Positions 1 through 8,193 of a stretch of 64,000 nt of DNA are shown in pieces. The position numbers and the translations under genes are program-made. Position 1 is the stretch's first letter, and each line of letters opens with the position of its first letter. Under the pieces are notes generated by a model. The model was not told the origin of the DNA. It was given only the letters and a program-made list of their open reading frames with translations, and did no database searches. The DNA comes from an uncultured Ruminococcus sp. (GTDB taxonomy: Bacteria; Bacillota; Clostridia; Oscillospirales; Ruminococcaceae): the NCBI GenBank assembly GCA_900543145.1, contig UQPZ01000003.1, forward strand, positions 186,001 to 250,000. The letters are read 5' to 3'.

Positions 1-1003
1 GATAAAGATCAAGAGTAATGCCCTGCGGCTGAAGACGCTGAGAAAGCTCGTTTATCATTTCGTTGACTCTGTTGTCAAACATGACCTGCGGAATTTCAGC
101 TGTCATATTTGCAATAACCGTATCGAAAAGCTTTTCCTCTACCTGAGCGTCGGCAGCCTTTTCAGCAGCCTCTTCAAGCTTACTCTTTACGTCAGCCTTA
201 TACTCGTCAACAGTTTCAAACTCGGTTGAATCCTTTATCATATCGTCGTCAAGCTCAGGAAGCTCCTTCTTGGAAATAGACTTGAGATTGATCTTGAATA
301 CTGCCGGTGCGCCAGCAAGTTCCTTTACCTGATATTCCTCAGGGAAGGTAACGTTTATATCAAACTGCTCGCCTGCGTTATGACCTGCAATAGCCTCTTC
401 AAAGCCTGGGATAAACTGTCCGCTTCCGAGAGAAAGAGTAAAGTCCTCAGCCTTGCCGCCCTCAAACGCAACATCATCCTTAAAGCCCTCAAAATCTATA
501 ACAACATCGTCGCCCATTTCAGCCGCTCTGTCGTCAACGGTAATAATACGGACGTTCTTTTCTCTGAGCTTATCAGCTTCTTTGTTAATATCTTCGTCAG
601 TTACAGCATTGACCGTTTTTTCAACTTCTATACCCTTATAATCCTTTACCTCAACTTCAGGCTTAGTAATGCAGGTAACCTTGAGCGCAACGCCTGTAGC
701 CTTGTCGATAGAAGTAACCTCGACCTCAGGTCTTGCAACCAGCTCTAAACCTGATTCTGCGACCGCTCCGTCAACCTCTGGACCGTAAAGCAGATTTACA
801 GCGTCCTCAAAGAAAACGCCCTCGCCGTACTGCTTTTCAATAAGCTTACGCGGAGCTTTTCCCTTGCGGAAGCCCTGGATCGTAATATTCTTTTTTGCCT
901 TCTGATAGGCCTTTTCAATAGCCTCTTCAAAAGCCTCTGCAGAAATCTCTATTTCCAATTCCGTCTTATTTGCTTCAACCTTATTTGCAGATTTTAAACT
1001 CAT
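1..1003 (-). CDS. tig: Trigger factor (C-terminus cut by window edge)
   Basis: Ribosome-associated chaperone and peptidyl-prolyl isomerase that meets nascent chains at the exit tunnel. The frame is open from an ATG at 1003 to the left edge, giving 334 codons of a protein usually about 430 residues, so roughly the last 100 residues are outside. The N-terminal ribosome-docking signature GFRKGKAP is at residues 44-51. An FKBP-type domain follows (around DDRAAEMGDDVVIDFEGF) and then the start of the helical C-terminal arms. The start is fixed by GGAGG seven to eight bases upstream. It has its own promoter and is probably followed by clpP/clpX-type genes outside the window, as in many Bacillota (inference). 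Confidence 0.96.
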   Translation of the reverse strand, partial: MSLKSANKVEANKTELEIEISAEAFEEAIEKAYQKAKKNITIQGFRKGKAPRKLIEKQYGEGVFFEDAVNLLYGPEVDGAVAESGLELVARPEVEVTSIDKATGVALKVTCITKPEVEVKDYKGIEVEKTVNAVTDEDINKEADKLREKNVRIITVDDRAAEMGDDVVIDFEGFKDDVAFEGGKAEDFTLSLGSGQFIPGFEEAIAGHNAGEQFDINVTFPEEYQVKELAGAPAVFKINLKSISKKELPELDDDMIKDSTEFETVDEYKADVKSKLEEAAEKAADAQVEEKLFDTVIANMTAEIPQVMFDNRVNEMINELSQRLQPQGITLDLY

Positions 1004-1039
1004 TTTAAAATTCCTCCATTAAATAAATGTATCTAAATA

Positions 1040-1068
1040 ATTATAGCACATACATTTGATTTTTTCCA
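1040..1068 (-). promoter_or_regulatory. Sigma-A-type promoter for tig
   Basis: Minus-strand TATAAT (1040-1045) preceded by TGTGC (extended -10), with a weak -35 TGGAAA (1063-1068) at a 17-bp spacing. It lies 37 bases upstream of the tig start codon. The -35 matches only 4 of 6 positions, but the extended -10 compensates. Confidence 0.7.
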
Positions 1069-1076
1069 GTGTTTTT

Positions 1077-1787
1077 TTATAAATTGTCACTTTGCACAAT
1101 TTTCGTTATATCCATTGGGTCAAATTGCAAGAAATCGCTTGAAATAAGACGGTAATTAATGCCGTCCCTCTCTCCGTTTATTGCAAATTCATGACCCCTG
1201 CCGTGAATATGACCGTAAAAGCACCATTTTATATTGTGCCTGTGAAGCACCTCAAGCATATCGTAATTGCAGCCGGCTCCGAAAATGGGCGGATAATGAA
1301 GAAAAACCACAGGGTCAAGCCCGTCTTTTTCAGCTGAGCTTACGGACGCTTCAAGCCTGCCCGCTTCCCTTAAAATAACCTTTTTATCTCCCTCTTCGCT
1401 TCCGTCGTTTATCCAGCCTCTGGTTCCGCATATTCCAATTTTACCGTACGCATAATGATTGTTATGCAGAATATTCAGCGTATCAAAGCCGTTTTTTTGA
1501 AAAAAGCTATCCATCTTATTCTTTGTATTCCACCAGTAATCGTGATTGCCCTTTAAAATAATTTTTGTACCGTTGAGTTTGTCAAGAAATTCCATATCCT
1601 TGTATGACTGTTCAAGTCCCATTGACCATGAAATATCACCGGGTATTACGACCGTATCGTCAGGCTTTATTTTTTTCTGCCAATTTTCTTCAATTTTCTG
1701 AATATAATCCTTCCAGCCGCCGAATATATCCATCGGCTTGTCTGCTGATAAGGACAAATGCAGATCAGCCATTACAAACAGGCTCAA
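1077..1787 (-). CDS. Calcineurin-like metallophosphoesterase
   Basis: A 236-residue soluble metal-dependent phosphoesterase; the substrate cannot be named from sequence. Metal-binding motifs appear in the expected order: DLH at residues 8-10, GD at 50-51, GNHD at 80-83, an HYPP motif near 164 and GHIHGRGH near 193. The start is a TTG at 1787 with GAGGAGG about seven bases upstream; an ATG five codons later has no ribosome site of its own. It ends nine bases before the tig promoter region and is divergent from the DUF1540 gene. Proteins of this subfamily in Bacillota are annotated only as phosphohydrolases. Confidence 0.88.
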   Translation of the reverse strand: MSLFVMADLHLSLSADKPMDIFGGWKDYIQKIEENWQKKIKPDDTVVIPGDISWSMGLEQSYKDMEFLDKLNGTKIILKGNHDYWWNTKNKMDSFFQKNGFDTLNILHNNHYAYGKIGICGTRGWINDGSEEGDKKVILREAGRLEASVSSAEKDGLDPVVFLHYPPIFGAGCNYDMLEVLHRHNIKWCFYGHIHGRGHEFAINGERDGINYRLISSDFLQFDPMDITKIVQSDNL

Positions 1788-1882
1788 AAGGCTACCTCCT
1801 CACGGTCAAAATTTCCATAATAAATACAGAAGATAAGAGCATAATAATTTTGCAACCACTGTTGCGGAAGGAGTGATTACTA

Positions 1883-2050
1883 ATGGAAAAGGAAAGAATT
1901 TACGGCATAAACTGCGACGTTAAGAACTGTGTATACAACAAGGACGGCTGCGAGTGTACTGCCGGTAAAATCGACGTATGCTGTACTTGCTCAAATCCTG
2001 ACTGCTGCGATGAAACAGAGTGCAAGACTTTTAAAGCAAGAGGCTGCTAA
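1883..2050 (+). CDS. Small cysteine-rich DUF1540 protein
   Basis: A 55-residue peptide with nine cysteines. It carries the DUF1540 pattern: an INCDVKNCVYN start (residues 9-19), then a GKIDVC segment and paired CC/CxxC cysteines. The start ATG has GAAGGAG about nine bases upstream, and a 5-bp hairpin (GCAAC/GTTGC) sits just before the ribosome site. DUF1540 proteins occur in sporulating and anaerobic Bacillota. The cysteines suggest metal binding, but the function is unknown. It is one of few plus-strand genes here, stands alone, and is followed by hairpins. Confidence 0.88.
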   Translation: MEKERIYGINCDVKNCVYNKDGCECTAGKIDVCCTCSNPDCCDETECKTFKARGC

Positions 2051-2065
2051 TTACTGCCTTTAACA

Positions 2066-2131
2066 GGTTATCCTATCATTAAAATGAAAAGATAACCGAC
2101 AGTCTGACCTGTTGCAGAATAAGTCAGACTG
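2066..2131. terminator. Two hairpins between convergent DUF1540 gene and thrC
   Basis: GGTTATC (2066-2072) pairs with GATAACC (2091-2097), and CAGTCTGAC (2100-2108) pairs perfectly with GTCAGACTG (2123-2131). The two stems fill the gap between the convergent genes. They lack long T-runs, so intrinsic termination is likely but not certain. Confidence 0.6.
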
Positions 2132-2141
2132 TACATATTTA

Positions 2142-3632
2142 TCAGATACCCAGGGTCTTGAAAACGTAATCCTTCATTTCCGACTTATCCACCGTTTCGC
2201 TAAACCTAATTTCCTTATTCTTTAGCGCCGCAAGAGATGACGGAACCGGCAGCCTTGAAGCCTCATTAAGCTTTTCGACCAATGCAAATTCATCTGCGTG
2301 TGTATCCGCACCGATAGCTTCAAGAACAGAACCTGAGAACTTATACGGACTTGCAGTAGAAGCAATAACCGTTTTGGTCGTATCTCCTGTTGCCGCCTTG
2401 TAATCCTCATAAACCTTTACGGCTACCGCAGTATGAGTATCACAGGTATACGAATACTTATCATAAATTTCCTTAATGCAGGATTTAGTCTGAGCGTCGT
2501 CGCAGCAGCCGGCATAAAATTCGTCTTTCAGAACTGCCTTTACCTCATCTGTTACCTCGTATCTTCCGCTCTGAGCAAGCGCTCCGAACCACTCTCTTAT
2601 CTGTGCGTCATTCTCACCGCACAAATGATAAAGCAGCCTTTCCAGATTCGACGATATAAGAATATCCATTGACGGAGAGATCGTCGTATGGAACGGACGG
2701 TTTCTGTCATAAATGCCTGTTCTGATAAAATCGGTAAGCACATTGTTTGCATTTGAAGCGCATATAAGCTTGTTTACGGGAACTCCCATTTTTTTAGCAT
2801 AATAGCCGGCAAGGATATTTCCGAAATTTCCCGTAGGAACCACTATATTTATCTTATCTCCCGGCTTTATCTCTCCGTCCTCAGCCAGCTGAGCGTAGGT
2901 TGATACATAGTATATTATCTGCGGAGCAAGACGTCCCCAGTTGATAGAATTTGCCGACGAGAACATCATATTGCTGTCAGAAAGCTTACGGGCAATTTCA
3001 TCATTTGTGAAAATAGCTTTTACTCCGTTCTGAGCGTCGTCAAAGTTTCCTTTTATCGCACATACGCCGACATTTGAGCCTTCCTGAGTTGTCATCTGCT
3101 TCTTCTGCATTGCGGAAACGCCGTCCTCAGGATAGAAAACAAGTATCTCTGTTCCAGGAACGTCCTTAAAGCCCTCAAGAGCCGCCTTTCCTGTATCGCC
3201 GGAGGTAGCGACAAGAATTACGATCTTCTTGTTCAGATCGATCTTCTTTGCCGAGGTAGTAAGCAGATAAGGAAGTATCTGAAGCGCCATATCCTTGAAT
3301 GCACAGGTAGGACCGTGCCAAAGCTCCAGCATATAAGTTCCGTCAAAAAGATGAGCAAGCTCAGCTATATTGCAGCTGTCAAAGTTCTTATCGTTGTAGG
3401 CGCTGTCAACGCAGTATTTTATTTCCGCGTCGGTAAAATCAGTTAGGTACTTTGAAAATACAAAAAACGCTCTCTGAGCATAGGTCATCTTTCCCAAGGC
3501 TATTATCTCGTCCATAGAAACCGAAGGTATCTCCGACGGAACAAACAAGCCTCCGTCCTTTGAGATTCCCTGCGCTATCGCCTGAGCAGACGTAACGTTT
3601 ACGCTGCTGTTTCTGGTACTTTTGTAATACAT
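2142..3632 (-). CDS. thrC: Threonine synthase
   Basis: PLP enzyme that converts O-phosphohomoserine to threonine, the last step of threonine synthesis; cytosolic. It has 496 residues, the usual length of the long (fungal/enteric-like) class. The PLP lysine lies in the CAFKDMALQ segment (Lys113), after an N-terminal threonine-synthase region (STRNSSVNVT...GISKDGGLFVP). A glycine-rich phosphate loop, PTGNFGN, lies near the middle. A GTG nine bases upstream would also be in frame, but AGAAGGG overlaps it and is correctly spaced for the ATG at 3632, so the ATG is chosen. No hom or thrB is adjacent, so it appears to be a single gene. Confidence 0.95.
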   Translation of the reverse strand: MYYKSTRNSSVNVTSAQAIAQGISKDGGLFVPSEIPSVSMDEIIALGKMTYAQRAFFVFSKYLTDFTDAEIKYCVDSAYNDKNFDSCNIAELAHLFDGTYMLELWHGPTCAFKDMALQILPYLLTTSAKKIDLNKKIVILVATSGDTGKAALEGFKDVPGTEILVFYPEDGVSAMQKKQMTTQEGSNVGVCAIKGNFDDAQNGVKAIFTNDEIARKLSDSNMMFSSANSINWGRLAPQIIYYVSTYAQLAEDGEIKPGDKINIVVPTGNFGNILAGYYAKKMGVPVNKLICASNANNVLTDFIRTGIYDRNRPFHTTISPSMDILISSNLERLLYHLCGENDAQIREWFGALAQSGRYEVTDEVKAVLKDEFYAGCCDDAQTKSCIKEIYDKYSYTCDTHTAVAVKVYEDYKAATGDTTKTVIASTASPYKFSGSVLEAIGADTHADEFALVEKLNEASRLPVPSSLAALKNKEIRFSETVDKSEMKDYVFKTLGI

Positions 3633-3666
3633 AAATTTCACCCTTCTTTATAAATTGGCTAAGCCA

Positions 3667-4041
3667 TTACTTACTTGCGTCAAACGCCGAAACATAATAT
3701 TTCAGCTTTACCGCCCTGTTATTTTCGGTTTCGACCACCGCCGCATCAAATCTGCAAGCATAAGGCCGATCAAGTCCGCATAAATAACGCTCGGCAGTTC
3801 TGATAATATGTGCCTGTTTTGATCTCGTTATTGCTTCCTCTCCCGTTACAAGAGAGTTTTTCCTGCGGGTCTTTACCTCGACAAAGGCTATTATATCGCC
3901 TTTCTTTGCTATTATATCTATCTCTCCGCCGCGGATAGTGTAATTTCTGTCCAGAATTTCGTACCCGTTCTTGATCAGAAACCCGCATACGGCTTCTTCT
4001 CCTGAATCTCCGATCTTACGGGCATCAGTTCTTCCTGTCAT
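3667..4041 (-). CDS. YraN/UPF0102 family endonuclease-fold protein
   Basis: A 124-residue protein of the YraN family with a restriction-endonuclease-like fold. The conserved core is GGEIDIIAKKGDIIAFVEVKTRR (residues 39-61 approx.), containing the D...ExK metal-site pattern. The N-terminal GEEAVCGFLIKNGYEILDRN is also typical. Cellular role unknown. It overlaps the end of rnhB by 17 bases, a standard rnhB-yraN pairing, so translation is probably coupled. No clear Shine-Dalgarno precedes the ATG; instead the ATG lies in the loop of a CTTCCTG/CAGGAAG hairpin. Confidence 0.9.
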   Translation of the reverse strand: MTGRTDARKIGDSGEEAVCGFLIKNGYEILDRNYTIRGGEIDIIAKKGDIIAFVEVKTRRKNSLVTGEEAITRSKQAHIIRTAERYLCGLDRPYACRFDAAVVETENNRAVKLKYYVSAFDASK

Positions 4042-4630
4042 AATATTTTTTCAGGAAGCTGAGCCTATGTATAGGGCAGGGACCGAACTTATCCAACATT
4101 TCGTAATGAAGCTTTGTTCCGTAGCCCTTATGCTTTTCAAACCGGTACTGCGGATACTCAAGAGCCATTTCCTCCATATATTTATCCCTGGCAACCTTTG
4201 CAAGTATCGAAGCCGCCGCTATGCACTGCGATTTTGCGTCGCCCTTTACAACAGCCTCTGTTTTACAGCTAAGATCCGGAGTTTTATTACCGTCTATCAG
4301 TACAATATCCGGCGTGCATTCAATATCCTCAACGGCTCTTTTCATAGCAAGCATTGCGCTCTGAAGAATATTGATCTCTTCTATCTCCGCTACATATGCA
4401 CGCTGAATTGAAAAATATTCGGCCTTTTCAACTATCTCCTCAAAAAGCTGTTCACGCTTTTTCGGAGAAAGCTTTTTGCTGTCGTTTATGCCGTCTATAA
4501 CAGTATCGGCAGAAAAAATTACTGCCGCCGCAAATACATCACCTGCAAGAGGCCCTCTTCCAGCTTCATCAGCGCCGCAGACAATAGGATTTTCTTTTCT
4601 GTACTCATCGTCAAATTCAGCAAGCGTCAT
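4025..4630 (-). CDS. rnhB: Ribonuclease HII
   Basis: Removes RNA from RNA-DNA hybrids and misincorporated ribonucleotides from DNA. It has 201 residues. The catalytic acids are visible in GADEAGRGPLAG (residues 19-30), LIDGNKTPD and ASILAKVARDKYM. It starts on an ATGA overlap with the rbgA stop, with a purine-rich AGGGGGA just upstream, and its own 3' end overlaps yraN. The run rplS-lepB-lepB-rbgA-rnhB-yraN is read as one operon and matches the usual Bacillota order. Confidence 0.95.
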   Translation of the reverse strand: MTLAEFDDEYRKENPIVCGADEAGRGPLAGDVFAAAVIFSADTVIDGINDSKKLSPKKREQLFEEIVEKAEYFSIQRAYVAEIEEINILQSAMLAMKRAVEDIECTPDIVLIDGNKTPDLSCKTEAVVKGDAKSQCIAAASILAKVARDKYMEEMALEYPQYRFEKHKGYGTKLHYEMLDKFGPCPIHRLSFLKKYYDRKN

Positions 4631-5544
4631 TTTCCCCCGCCCTTTCTTATCATATCGTCGGGTCTTTCCAAAGAGAGCCTGCCTATCTTTCCGCTTCTGA
4701 ATTCATCCATAACGGTAATTGCTGCTCTTTCAGTATTGATCTCTCCTCCGGAAATAAGAAATCCGCGTTTTCTTCCTATCCTTTCAAGTATCTCAAACCC
4801 CTGAACACAGCCCGAAGCAGCTTCATCATTTTCCGGTATATCATCGGTTTCAACACCATAGCGCATTGCAATAAGTTCAGGATAGCTTTTATTTAGGTAT
4901 TCAAGAAAACGGCAGGCGAGATACTCCATATCCATTATATCGTCCTTGACCGCTCCCGTAAATGCAAGACGTTCTCCTACCTGTTTATCCTCAAACTTAG
5001 GCCACAAAACTCCCGGCATATCCAAAAGCTCCAAATCACTTTCAAGGCTTACCCACTGTTTTCCTCTTGTTACTCCCGGTCTGTCCTCGACCTTAGCTCT
5101 TTTAGAGCCTGCAAGCCTGTTAATGAACGACGATTTTCCTACATTGGGTATTCCTACGATCATTATTCTTATAGGACGGCCCTTCATTCCGTGAGCTTCC
5201 CACTGCGCAAGCTTATCCGCCATAAGCTCCTTTAATGCGGAATAGAACCTATTTACGTTTTTCCCGCTTCGGCAGTCCGTGGCAATAACCGTTATTCCCT
5301 TTCTTCTGTAATAATCGAGCCACATAGAGGTAACGGTTTCATCGGCCGAATCAGCCTTGTTGAGCAGAAGCAGCCTGGGTTTTGAACCGACAAGTCTGTC
5401 CATTTCCGGATTTCTGCTGGAATAAGGTATCCGTGCGTCGGTTATCTCAACTACAACGTCCACCAGCTTCAGGTTCGACTGCATTATCCTGCGCGTTTTC
5501 GCCATATGCCCCGGAAACCACTGTATATTTGAAACCTCGCTCAT
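4627..5544 (-). CDS. rbgA: Ribosome biogenesis GTPase RbgA (YlqF)
   Basis: Circularly permuted GTPase needed for a late step of 50S subunit assembly. It has 305 residues. The G motifs come in permuted order: LLNKADSAD (G4) first, then GIPNVGKSSFINRLAG (G1) near residue 131, then LLDMPGVLWPKF (G3). The N-terminal QWFPGHMAKTRR is the family signature. GAAAGGA is seven bases before the ATG. Placement between the signal peptidases and rnhB is the classical arrangement downstream of rplS. Confidence 0.95.
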   Translation of the reverse strand: MSEVSNIQWFPGHMAKTRRIMQSNLKLVDVVVEITDARIPYSSRNPEMDRLVGSKPRLLLLNKADSADETVTSMWLDYYRRKGITVIATDCRSGKNVNRFYSALKELMADKLAQWEAHGMKGRPIRIMIVGIPNVGKSSFINRLAGSKRAKVEDRPGVTRGKQWVSLESDLELLDMPGVLWPKFEDKQVGERLAFTGAVKDDIMDMEYLACRFLEYLNKSYPELIAMRYGVETDDIPENDEAASGCVQGFEILERIGRKRGFLISGGEINTERAAITVMDEFRSGKIGRLSLERPDDMIRKGGGK

Positions 5545-5567
5545 AGAACATTCCTTTCTTCCGTTTT

Positions 5568-6152
5568 TCAGGCGACCTTTCCTCTGTCCGCCTTTTCCGA
5601 ATAAAATCTGTATATTACCCTGCCGAGTATCTCGTCCTCAGAAACAAGACCTATCTCACGGCTGTCCGTCGAATGATTTCTGTTATCTCCCATTACAAAT
5701 ACATAACCGAACGGGATCCTGTACTCATAGCAGCCGCTTTCGGAATTATAAAACAAATCGCTGAAGCTGCCGGTATTTATCATCTGTTCTTTTATGTAAG
5801 GCTCGTCGATTATTCTTCCGTCCACCTTTACAGTACAGGAATCATAATTTATACTTACCGTTTCATTAGCGGTAGCAACAACTCTTTTAACTATTACCTC
5901 GTCCATAACATCGGAGTTTATAACTATAATATCTCCGGCGGCTGGAGAATAGCAGAGGTTGGAAATAATCAGCCTGTCGTCCTGAAACAATGTATTCTCC
6001 ATCGAACTTCCTACCACAAGAACGATTTTAAAAACAAAGGTAAACATCAGTATTACAACGAATACTGCCATAACGATCGTTTCAGCCCACCCGAGAGCGC
6101 TGCTGAGAAATGAATCGGATCTGTAGCTTAACGCACGCTTATTGAGATACAT
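5568..6152 (-). CDS. lepB: Signal peptidase I (first of a tandem pair)
   Basis: Membrane serine protease that cleaves signal peptides on the outer face of the membrane. It has 194 residues with one N-terminal membrane segment (about 25-46). Catalytic Ser50 lies in VGSSMENTL and general-base Lys89 in VIVKRVVA. The GDNRNHSTDSR box is near residue 158. The ribosome site is weak (GGGTG) and the start lies five bases after the upstream paralogue's stop, suggesting translational coupling. It shares much of its sequence pattern with its neighbour, so a local duplication is likely. Confidence 0.94.
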   Translation of the reverse strand: MYLNKRALSYRSDSFLSSALGWAETIVMAVFVVILMFTFVFKIVLVVGSSMENTLFQDDRLIISNLCYSPAAGDIIVINSDVMDEVIVKRVVATANETVSINYDSCTVKVDGRIIDEPYIKEQMINTGSFSDLFYNSESGCYEYRIPFGYVFVMGDNRNHSTDSREIGLVSEDEILGRVIYRFYSEKADRGKVA

Positions 6153-6157
6153 TTATT

Positions 6158-6748
6158 TCACCCGATTTTTCCGAAGCTGCCGAATGGAAGAAGCCTGAAT
6201 ACAGCTTTTCCAAGCACATCGCTTTCATCAACCAAGCCCACAAAATACGACCTGCTGTCTGTAGAATGATTTCTGTTATCCCCGAGAACAAAGATCTTGC
6301 CCTCAGGAATATTATATTCATAAACAGTTCCGTCCTTATAGTAATCCTGATCAAACATCGGCTGAACCTTCATTCTCTCGTCAATATAGCTTTCATCAAG
6401 CTTTTCGCCGTTGACCGTAACTGAGCTGTCGGAGTAGTCTATCCTGACCGTATCTCCTCCTACGCCGATACAGCGCTTTATGATAGTCTTATTAAGCCCT
6501 GTACTGTTAAGCACAACTATATCTCCACGCTGTGGCTTGTAGTTAAGATGTGAAATGATAAGCCTGTCGCCGTCGCTCAGCGTAGAATTCATAGACGGAC
6601 CTTCAACAAGCACTATACGAAAAAGGAATATAAAAATAAGAACAACCACAAAAACGGCGAAAACAAACGATTCCGCCCACTCCAGTATTTCATCGAGCAC
6701 CTTTGCCGACAGCGTTATTTCATCGCCGCTGCTTTTATCTTTCCGCAT
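6158..6748 (-). CDS. lepB: Signal peptidase I (second of a tandem pair)
   Basis: Signal peptidase I of 196 residues counted from the ATG at 6748. That start is chosen because AGGAG is seven bases upstream; an in-frame ATG 24 bases earlier lacks a good site. It has a single N-terminal membrane helix, catalytic Ser52 in VEGPSMNSTL, Lys91 in TIIKRCIG and box GDNRNHSTDSR. The N-terminus is more charged (KDKSSGDE) than in the downstream paralogue. First gene of the lepB-lepB-rbgA-rnhB-yraN block, with its own promoter. Two LepB copies may divide the exported proteins between them (inference). Confidence 0.94.
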   Translation of the reverse strand: MRKDKSSGDEITLSAKVLDEILEWAESFVFAVFVVVLIFIFLFRIVLVEGPSMNSTLSDGDRLIISHLNYKPQRGDIVVLNSTGLNKTIIKRCIGVGGDTVRIDYSDSSVTVNGEKLDESYIDERMKVQPMFDQDYYKDGTVYEYNIPEGKIFVLGDNRNHSTDSRSYFVGLVDESDVLGKAVFRLLPFGSFGKIG

Positions 6749-6811
6749 AAATATGCTCCTATTCCCTGTCAATATAAGACAGAATTGATATTCAGAAAAC
6801 CATATAGATTT

Positions 6812-6840
6812 ATTATAGCAAAATCCGCATAGGATTTCAA
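6812..6840 (-). promoter_or_regulatory. Promoter for the lepB-rbgA-rnhB block
   Basis: Minus-strand TTGAAA (6835-6840), 17-bp spacer, TGC-TATAAT extended -10 (6812-6817). It sits 64 bases upstream of the lepB start and downstream of the rplS terminator, so the block is independently transcribed. Confidence 0.8.
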
Positions 6841-6905
6841 GAGCTTATACAAAAAAACCGATCTAAAATATCAATCGATTAACAAAAAATTTACAATTAA
6901 AAAAC

Positions 6906-6931
6906 AAGAGCCGGCAAACTGACCGGCTCTT
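6906..6931 (-). terminator. Intrinsic terminator after rplS
   Basis: AAGAGCCGG pairs perfectly with CCGGCTCTT around an 8-base loop, followed on the minus strand by GTTTTTTAATTG. It is a strong rho-independent terminator 13 bases past the rplS stop. Confidence 0.9.
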
Positions 6932-6943
6932 AAAGACTTAAAA

Positions 6944-7318
6944 TTATCTGATTGCTTCCTTTACCTTAGCTGCCTTACCGACTCTGCTGCGGAGATAGTA
7001 CAGCTTAGCGCGGCGAACACGTCCGCTTCTTACGATCTCTACCTTTTCAACAACCGGGGAATGTACAGGGAATACTCTCTCGATTCCGCAGCCGTGAGCT
7101 ACGCGGCGAACAGTAAATGTTTCATTGATACCGCCGTGCTTCTTTGCAATGATAGTTCCCTCAAAGATCTGGATCCTCGACTTGTCGCCCTCCTTGATCC
7201 TAACGTGAACCCTAACAGTATCACCTACGTTAAGAACGGGAACTTCTGATTTTAAGCTTGAGTTTGAAATAAGTTTTAAAGCGTCCACTTTAAATACCTC
7301 CTGTTTATTTTCAGACAT
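6944..7318 (-). CDS. rplS: 50S ribosomal protein L19
   Basis: Ribosomal protein at the 30S-50S interface, 124 residues. Family motifs are VLNVGDTVRVHVRIKEG, RIQIFEGTIIAKKHGG and the terminal SGRVRRAKLYYLR. AAGGTG precedes the ATG at 7318. It is transcribed alone from its own promoter through a structured leader and ends at a strong terminator. Confidence 0.97.
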   Translation of the reverse strand: MSENKQEVFKVDALKLISNSSLKSEVPVLNVGDTVRVHVRIKEGDKSRIQIFEGTIIAKKHGGINETFTVRRVAHGCGIERVFPVHSPVVEKVEIVRSGRVRRAKLYYLRSRVGKAAKVKEAIR

Positions 7319-7446
7319 TCATTCACCTTATGGCGGAAAATCTTTTCCGCAAAGCCAGAGGACTGTCCGCTTTAATGTCTTTCCGCCGAAAATACGGAAA
7401 ACGGCACTAACTCTCGTCGGACAAAATCCGACGGTAATTCAAATGC
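7319..7446 (-). promoter_or_regulatory. Structured rplS leader (candidate L19 autoregulatory leader)
   Basis: The mRNA leader between the mapped-by-eye promoter and rplS is about 128 nt and holds two clear hairpins. One is CGTCGGA/TCCGACG with a CAAAA loop on the plus strand (7415-7433); the other is GCGGAAAA/TTTTCCGC (7333-7350), just before the ribosome site. L19 leaders are known in Bacillota, and the position and structure fit one. I cannot confirm that this sequence matches the published consensus. Confidence 0.5.
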
Positions 7447-7452
7447 TTAAAT

Positions 7453-7481
7453 ATTATACCACAAAACTGTCTTTGTTTCAA
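7453..7481 (-). promoter_or_regulatory. Promoter for rplS
   Basis: TTGAAA (7476-7481), 17-bp spacer ending TGTGG, TATAAT (7453-7458) on the minus strand. It overlaps nothing coding and sits directly before the structured leader. Confidence 0.85.
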
Positions 7482-7488
7482 TTAGCAA

Positions 7489-8193
7489 TTACATAAAATC
7501 TGCGCCTGTTTCAGTAAGTATTTTTGTGCGTTCTGTATAAATCATATCTATTTCAACAGACTTATCCTTGCAGAATGCGTCCATAACCGCAGATGTATTA
7601 AGATTAAAGCTGCTTCCGGCAGGCAAAATCAGCTCAAGTACGGCTTTCCCGTTTTCAGCCGCCGAATTCACAAGCTTGATATGCGGTTTTATATCAACAA
7701 GATTAATTCCACGCTTTTTTGAACGCTTTTCTATCTCGATCTTATCCTGAGCCAGAAACTCAATAAACAGCTTCTCCGCCCTATCGGCATCATAATTGCA
7801 GGAAAACCTAACCGTATACGCCGCCGCTGCTATTTCGGTATGCTTCATTACAGGCGCTGAAACTTTGTTTACTCTCAGGCCCTCCGGCATACTTGCGTTA
7901 AGACGGCTTTTTATCTCGTCGAACCCAAGCTTTTCAACAAGCGCAACGTCCAGTATTTCAATTTTGCTGTCAGTTCCGAGGGGAAGCGCCAGCGGAAACA
8001 TAAGATATGCATGAGGATTAAAGCCCTGAGTATACCAAAGAGGTATATCGGCGCGCTTGAATGCCCTCTGCATTGCTCTCATAAGATCAAGATGTGAAAT
8101 ATACCTTGCCCTTCCGGTCTTTCCGTATACCAGCCTGTATTCAAACCGCTCTATATTCAGATTCTGATTTTTCGGTATAAGCTGTTCAGCCAC
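7489..8193 (-). CDS. DUF2344 / TIGR03936 radical-SAM-linked protein
   Basis: A 234-residue protein of the family found next to, or fused with, TIGR03960 radical SAM enzymes. The N-terminal signature RARYISHLDLMRAMQRAFKR, then YTQGFNPHAY and PLALPLGTDSKIE, identifies it. Function is undetermined; the radical-SAM partner suggests an RNA or protein modification role (inference). The start is a GTG at 8193 with GGAGGTG seven bases upstream; the GTG inside that ribosome site is rejected. It overlaps the upstream radical SAM gene by eight bases. Confidence 0.88.
   Translation of the reverse strand: MAEQLIPKNQNLNIERFEYRLVYGKTGRARYISHLDLMRAMQRAFKRADIPLWYTQGFNPHAYLMFPLALPLGTDSKIEILDVALVEKLGFDEIKSRLNASMPEGLRVNKVSAPVMKHTEIAAAAYTVRFSCNYDADRAEKLFIEFLAQDKIEIEKRSKKRGINLVDIKPHIKLVNSAAENGKAVLELILPAGSSFNLNTSAVMDAFCKDKSVEIDMIYTERTKILTETGADFM

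Noticed and set aside
380..748. A 122-codon plus-strand frame inside tig
   Set aside because: Antisense shadow of trigger factor with no start context.
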